Of a DNA stretch of 64,000 nucleotides, positions 61,180 through 64,000 are shown in pieces. The notes beneath the pieces are model-generated. The model saw only the letters and a list, made by a program, of their open reading frames with translations. It was not told the DNA's origin and made no database searches. The DNA lies in contig SVGB01000001.1 in the NCBI GenBank assembly GCA_015056565.1, forward strand, positions 124,001 to 188,000. The letters run 5' to 3'. The translations under genes were made by a program, and so were the position numbers. Within the stretch, counting starts at the first letter, position 1; every line of letters starts with the position of its first letter. This DNA is from Butyrivibrio sp. GTDB lineage: Bacteria; Bacillota; Clostridia; Lachnospirales; Lachnospiraceae.

Positions 61180-62393
61180 AACCTTCTAAACAGCTTCTCT
61201 AAGTTCTCTTCCTTGAGTTCTGCACCGATAACGCAGAACTTACCAGTTACATCTGCTGCTCCGCTTCTTACGTCAGCTTCGCCTGGTACATAATCAAACT
61301 CGATCCATGAGCCGTCCACAGAAGGAACTACGCCCTTTGTACGAAGAACGATACCATAGGTCTCCTCGTCCTCAAGCTTGCCAAGCATCTCTTCAATCTC
61401 TTCCTTGGTGTACTTAAGAGGAGTCTCCATTCCCCAGCTGATAAATACATCTGCTGCGTCATGGTGGTCATGATGGTGTTCATGCTCATCGTGGTCGTAG
61501 TGATGGTGCTCATGCTCATCGTGGTCATGTTCATCATGGTCGTGATGATGGTGTTCATGCTCATCGTGGTCATGTTCATCATGATCGTGGTGATGGCAGC
61601 ACTCATGATCATGGTCGTCATCATGGTCATGATCATGGTGACAGCAGCACTCATGATCATCGTCATCTCCACCTGAGATGTATACTACAGAACCATCTTC
61701 CTTAACGATCTTCTTGCTGCCGTGATCGTGATGATGATGGTGATGATGTTCCTCTTCCTCCATGATCATCTTGAGCATCTCAGCCTCAAGCTTATTGTTG
61801 CCTTCAAAGGTATCAAGGATCTCTTTTCCAGTGATCTGGTCAAGAGGTGTTGTTATGATAGTTGCCTTCTTGTTGTGCTCTCTGATGAGCTCAACTGCTG
61901 TCTCGATCTTCTTCTGATCTGCCTTGTCGCATCTTGTAAGGATGATGGTTCCGGCGTTCTCGATCTGGTTGATGAAGAACTCACCAAAGTTCTTGATATA
62001 AACCTTGGCCTTAGTTGCATCAACAACAGTAACTGCGCTGTTAAGTTCCATGTTGTCATCAGCATCAGCAATGTTCTGGATTGCTCTCATAACATCAGAA
62101 AGCTTACCAACACCTGAGGGCTCAATAAGTATCCTCTCGGGTGCATACTGATCCATAACCTGCTTAAGCGAAGTCTCGAAATCACCAACAAGTGAACAGC
62201 AGATGCATCCTGAGTTCATCTCTGTGATCTCGATGCCGGATTCCTTTAAGAATCCACCGTCGATTCCTATCTCACCAAACTCGTTCTCAATAAGAACAAC
62301 CTTTGTTCCGGCGAGAGCCTCTTTCAAAAGCTTCTTTATAAGTGTAGTTTTTCCAGCTCCTAAAAAGCCGGAAATAATATCTATTTTTGTCAT
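61176..62393 (-). CDS. CobW/ZNG-type metal-chaperone GTPase with long His-Asp-Glu tract
   Basis: The 405-residue protein has SGFLGAGKTTLIKK (residues 8-21), the metal-binding CICC motif (Cys63, Cys65, Cys66), EPSGVGKLSDV and TRCDKADQ. A His-rich tract at residues about 214-316 contains a 15-residue repeat (period 45 bases, at 61502 and 61547). It ends with a CobW C-terminal domain (VDGSWIEFDYVPGEADVR). Such chaperones deliver metal, usually zinc, to client enzymes. I chose ATG 62393 because GGAG lies five bases upstream and MTKIDIISGFLG starts the family core. It leads a three-gene operon. Confidence 0.93.
   Translation of the reverse strand: MTKIDIISGFLGAGKTTLIKKLLKEALAGTKVVLIENEFGEIGIDGGFLKESGIEITEMNSGCICCSLVGDFETSLKQVMDQYAPERILIEPSGVGKLSDVMRAIQNIADADDNMELNSAVTVVDATKAKVYIKNFGEFFINQIENAGTIILTRCDKADQKKIETAVELIREHNKKATIITTPLDQITGKEILDTFEGNNKLEAEMLKMIMEEEEHHHHHHHDHGSKKIVKEDGSVVYISGGDDDDHECCCHHDHDHDDDHDHECCHHHDHDEHDHDEHEHHHHDHDEHDHDEHEHHHYDHDEHEHHHDHHDAADVFISWGMETPLKYTKEEIEEMLGKLEDEETYGIVLRTKGVVPSVDGSWIEFDYVPGEADVRSGAADVTGKFCVIGAELKEENLEKLFRRL
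61445..61755 (-). repeat. His/Asp/Glu-coding tandem repeat DNA
   Basis: Low-complexity DNA of GTGATG/CATCGTGGTCATG-like units coding for HHHDHDEHDHDEHE-type residues. A near-exact 45-bp repeat occurs at 61502 and 61547. It is prone to slippage and length change. Confidence 0.9.
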
Positions 62394-62444
62394 ATTTACT
62401 CCAATCTGCACACATATCTGTGCTATAACCACTACAACACATCT

Positions 62445-62473
62445 ATTCTATGCAGACCCACCTTGAATGTCAA
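62445..62473 (-). promoter_or_regulatory. Promoter of the CobW operon
   Basis: On the minus strand, -35 TTGACA (62468-62473) and -10 TAGAAT (62445-62450), 17-base spacer, about 50 bases before the CobW ATG. It is a close match to the vegetative consensus. No inverted-repeat Zur-type box was seen. Confidence 0.8.
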
Positions 62474-62490
62474 GAAACCCTCATCTGATA

Positions 62491-64000
62491 TTAGTTCTCA
62501 TCTTCTGTGGCGTCAGAGGAAGCAGGCTCTTCACTTCCCGGACAGGGAGCTGCCACTTCACCATTATCATTAGTATTCTCATCGCCATTATCTGAAACTT
62601 TTGTATCGCTGTTATCCGTATTTTTTGTTTCACTATTGTCTGAAGATGTTACATCACTACCAGGGTCTGCAGGTTTGCTGTCATCATCGCCGCTATTGTT
62701 ATCACTGTCCTCAGGACTAGTCTGGTCTTTGGTTTCATTATCATTTTCTTTGTTTTCATTTATTTCTTTTCCTTTATCTTCTATATTATCTGTGTTTTCA
62801 TCTGTCTCAGGCACTGATTGCATACCTGTTTCCACTGGCTGCAAGTCAAGTTCAAATTCATCATCCCACAGTATAACCCTGGGTTCATTGGCTCTTTGAG
62901 GCATAGCCAAAAGAGAGGTCTGTAAAGGTGCAGTATTTATAAGCTCTGTGGATGTGTTGTATTTTTCATATCCTTCTGAAAAAACCACCTTGGCAGCAAC
63001 AACCTGTCCATGAAGAAGGTTACAGCTTGTCTTATATCCCATAAGAGTTCCCACTGGCTTAGTACAGATCAGGGTCTTTTGCTCATGGGTTGTTACTCCA
63101 TGCTTCTGCCTTGCCTGTGCCACTGAATAGTTTGTAGTAGACTCAGTATGATATCCGTTAGTACCTTCGAATTCACAGTGACAGTGATTGCAGCGGAATC
63201 TGTATATCGCTTTGCCCTCCCAATTGTCACGGGCATAGTGAAGATTATCAACATCACGGTCAGTCCTATAGCTGTAGTAAACAGTTGATATGTAGCATTC
63301 ATCAGTATGTGAATGCAGGTACTCCTCTGTGTAACATCCGCCCTTGTTTTCAATCGGAACATACTCTTCGTCGCATACATTCCCCATTCCATCGATGTGG
63401 TAATGATAGTCGTAAATCACCTTACCAGGCACGTCATCCTTATCAAGAACAATCTTTACAGGTATGCTTTCAATTGCCTTGGCGATCTCTTTAAAAGTGG
63501 CATCCTCTCTGATCTGAACATTTTTTGTGAGCAATGCGGATGCCAGAAGCTTTTTTCCATTACTCACTCGCTGAAAAACCTGATCAACCTTGTAATTCAC
63601 TGAAGCCATCTCTCCAGCTAAAAATGTCTTAAGTCCAGTCATATCGTTTTCAAAAGATACATTCATGGTTGTAAACTGATTATCAATGTTTGTATTGATA
63701 CCAACTGACAGCTCGTTGAGCCTTTTTGTCAGCTGATCATTTAAACTCCCGATCTCTTCCTTGAATTCCTTTAAGTTGTCACTGTTTTGCTTTGAAAGAC
63801 TTTCGTTTGACTCATTAAGCTTTGCAAGAAGTTCTGTATAGCGTTCCAAAAGATCTTTTGACAGCTTCTCATCGCCGCTCTTTAATGCATTTTCAACCTC
63901 TTCAATGAGGGATTTAGTATTCTCATGGGTCTGGTTGTAGGTATTTTCTATCTCTTCAAGATTGTTATAAATATTGGTAAACTTTTCAGTTATTGACTTA
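62491..64000 (-). CDS. Large coiled-coil/Cys-His-rich protein with acidic tail, 5' end outside window
   Basis: The frame is open from the stop at 62491 to the window edge, giving 502 visible residues; a TTG at 63849 is only an internal codon. From the edge the protein begins with a coiled coil of about 170 residues (KFTNIYNNLEEIENTYNQTH and later SKQNSDNLKEFKEEIG). A Cys/His-rich part follows: YDYHYHIDGMG, CDEEYVPIENKGGCYTEEY, LHSHTDECY and RCNHCHCEF, which looks zinc-ribbon-like. The last 110 residues are acidic, rich in Asp, Asn, Ser and Glu, with no sorting signal. A signal peptide cannot be assessed. It is upstream of the CobW operon. I do not recognise the family. Confidence 0.8.
   Translation of the reverse strand, partial: KSITEKFTNIYNNLEEIENTYNQTHENTKSLIEEVENALKSGDEKLSKDLLERYTELLAKLNESNESLSKQNSDNLKEFKEEIGSLNDQLTKRLNELSVGINTNIDNQFTTMNVSFENDMTGLKTFLAGEMASVNYKVDQVFQRVSNGKKLLASALLTKNVQIREDATFKEIAKAIESIPVKIVLDKDDVPGKVIYDYHYHIDGMGNVCDEEYVPIENKGGCYTEEYLHSHTDECYISTVYYSYRTDRDVDNLHYARDNWEGKAIYRFRCNHCHCEFEGTNGYHTESTTNYSVAQARQKHGVTTHEQKTLICTKPVGTLMGYKTSCNLLHGQVVAAKVVFSEGYEKYNTSTELINTAPLQTSLLAMPQRANEPRVILWDDEFELDLQPVETGMQSVPETDENTDNIEDKGKEINENKENDNETKDQTSPEDSDNNSGDDDSKPADPGSDVTSSDNSETKNTDNSDTKVSDNGDENTNDNGEVAAPCPGSEEPASSDATEDEN

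Noticed and set aside
61328-61676. CRISPR-like or low-complexity repeats, with open frames on both strands, in the His-rich region
   Set aside because: The repeats are codons for His/Asp/Glu inside the CobW gene; there are no unique spacers, and the other frames encode Met/Ile/Val-only runs.
62394-62432. Upstream start for the CobW gene
   Set aside because: The 13 extra residues have no family likeness and the GGAG is placed for ATG 62393.
63847-63849. TTG as the start of the last gene
   Set aside because: The frame stays open to the window edge with coiled-coil sequence, so this is an internal Leu codon.
1-64000. tRNA, rRNA, prophage, insertion sequence or CRISPR array
   Set aside because: No transposase, integrase, phage structural gene, tRNA-like or rRNA-like stretch, or spacer-repeat array was seen on either strand.

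Overview
The window looks like a chromosomal segment from a low-to-moderate GC, meso-DAP Firmicute, most likely a Lachnospiraceae member of the Butyrivibrio/Pseudobutyrivibrio type. This is inferred from gene content, not from a database search. The clues are the SCIFF peptide plus its radical-SAM maturase (a clostridial hallmark), a fused SecDF, the priA-def-fmt-rsmB-rlmN-prpC-prkC-rsgA housekeeping cluster, a MurE with the DNPR (meso-DAP) signature, many c-di-GMP-type domains, and a sugar ABC importer with no ATPase of its own. I see no rRNA, tRNA, CRISPR array, insertion sequence or prophage. Nearly all genes lie on the minus strand.

Layout. Positions 1-1.6 kb hold the 5' part of a substrate-binding lipoprotein gene and larB (nickel-pincer cofactor). 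1.7-7.0 kb holds a 1463-residue protein with a kinase-like C-terminus and a GNAT protein. 7.1-10.2 kb is a plus-strand pair, an esterase-like hydrolase and a peptidase S51-PAS-like-GGDEF-EAL fusion. 10.2-12.5 kb holds a PAP2/E2-acyltransferase-like fusion and a PlsC-like acyltransferase. 12.8-29.6 kb is a long housekeeping operon for the priA-to-rsgA functions, interrupted by two unexpected membrane genes: a MATE-HATPase-HD fusion between def and fmt, and a MacB-type permease between rsmB and rlmN. 29.8-38.4 kb holds recJ, secDF, the SCIFF cassette (scfA and scfB), a CNNM/CorC transporter and hisS. 38.4-42.7 kb holds two tandem membrane GGDEF/EAL paralogues, one with an intact EAL site and one degenerate, plus a small hypothetical gene. 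42.7-49.9 kb is a galactoside uptake operon (binding protein, two permeases, LacI regulator, GH35 beta-galactosidase) with clear palindromic operators. 49.9-58.8 kb holds dprA, comM, pilT, an HD-GYP-like gene, an HD hydrolase, hemW and lepA. 58.9-59.3 kb is rpsT on the plus strand. 59.3-62.5 kb is a probable metal-handling operon (His-rich CobW GTPase, CobW-YcgQ-like fusion, CmpB-type membrane protein). 62.5-64 kb holds the 3' part of a large coiled-coil/Cys-His-rich/acidic-tail protein gene that runs off the window.

The most unusual content is a set of multidomain fusions: the kinase-like giant protein, the S51-EAL protein, the PAP2-E2 protein, the MATE-HATPase-HD protein and the CobW-YcgQ protein. 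Domain calls are by reading motifs. Folds and functions of the unusual proteins are inference.
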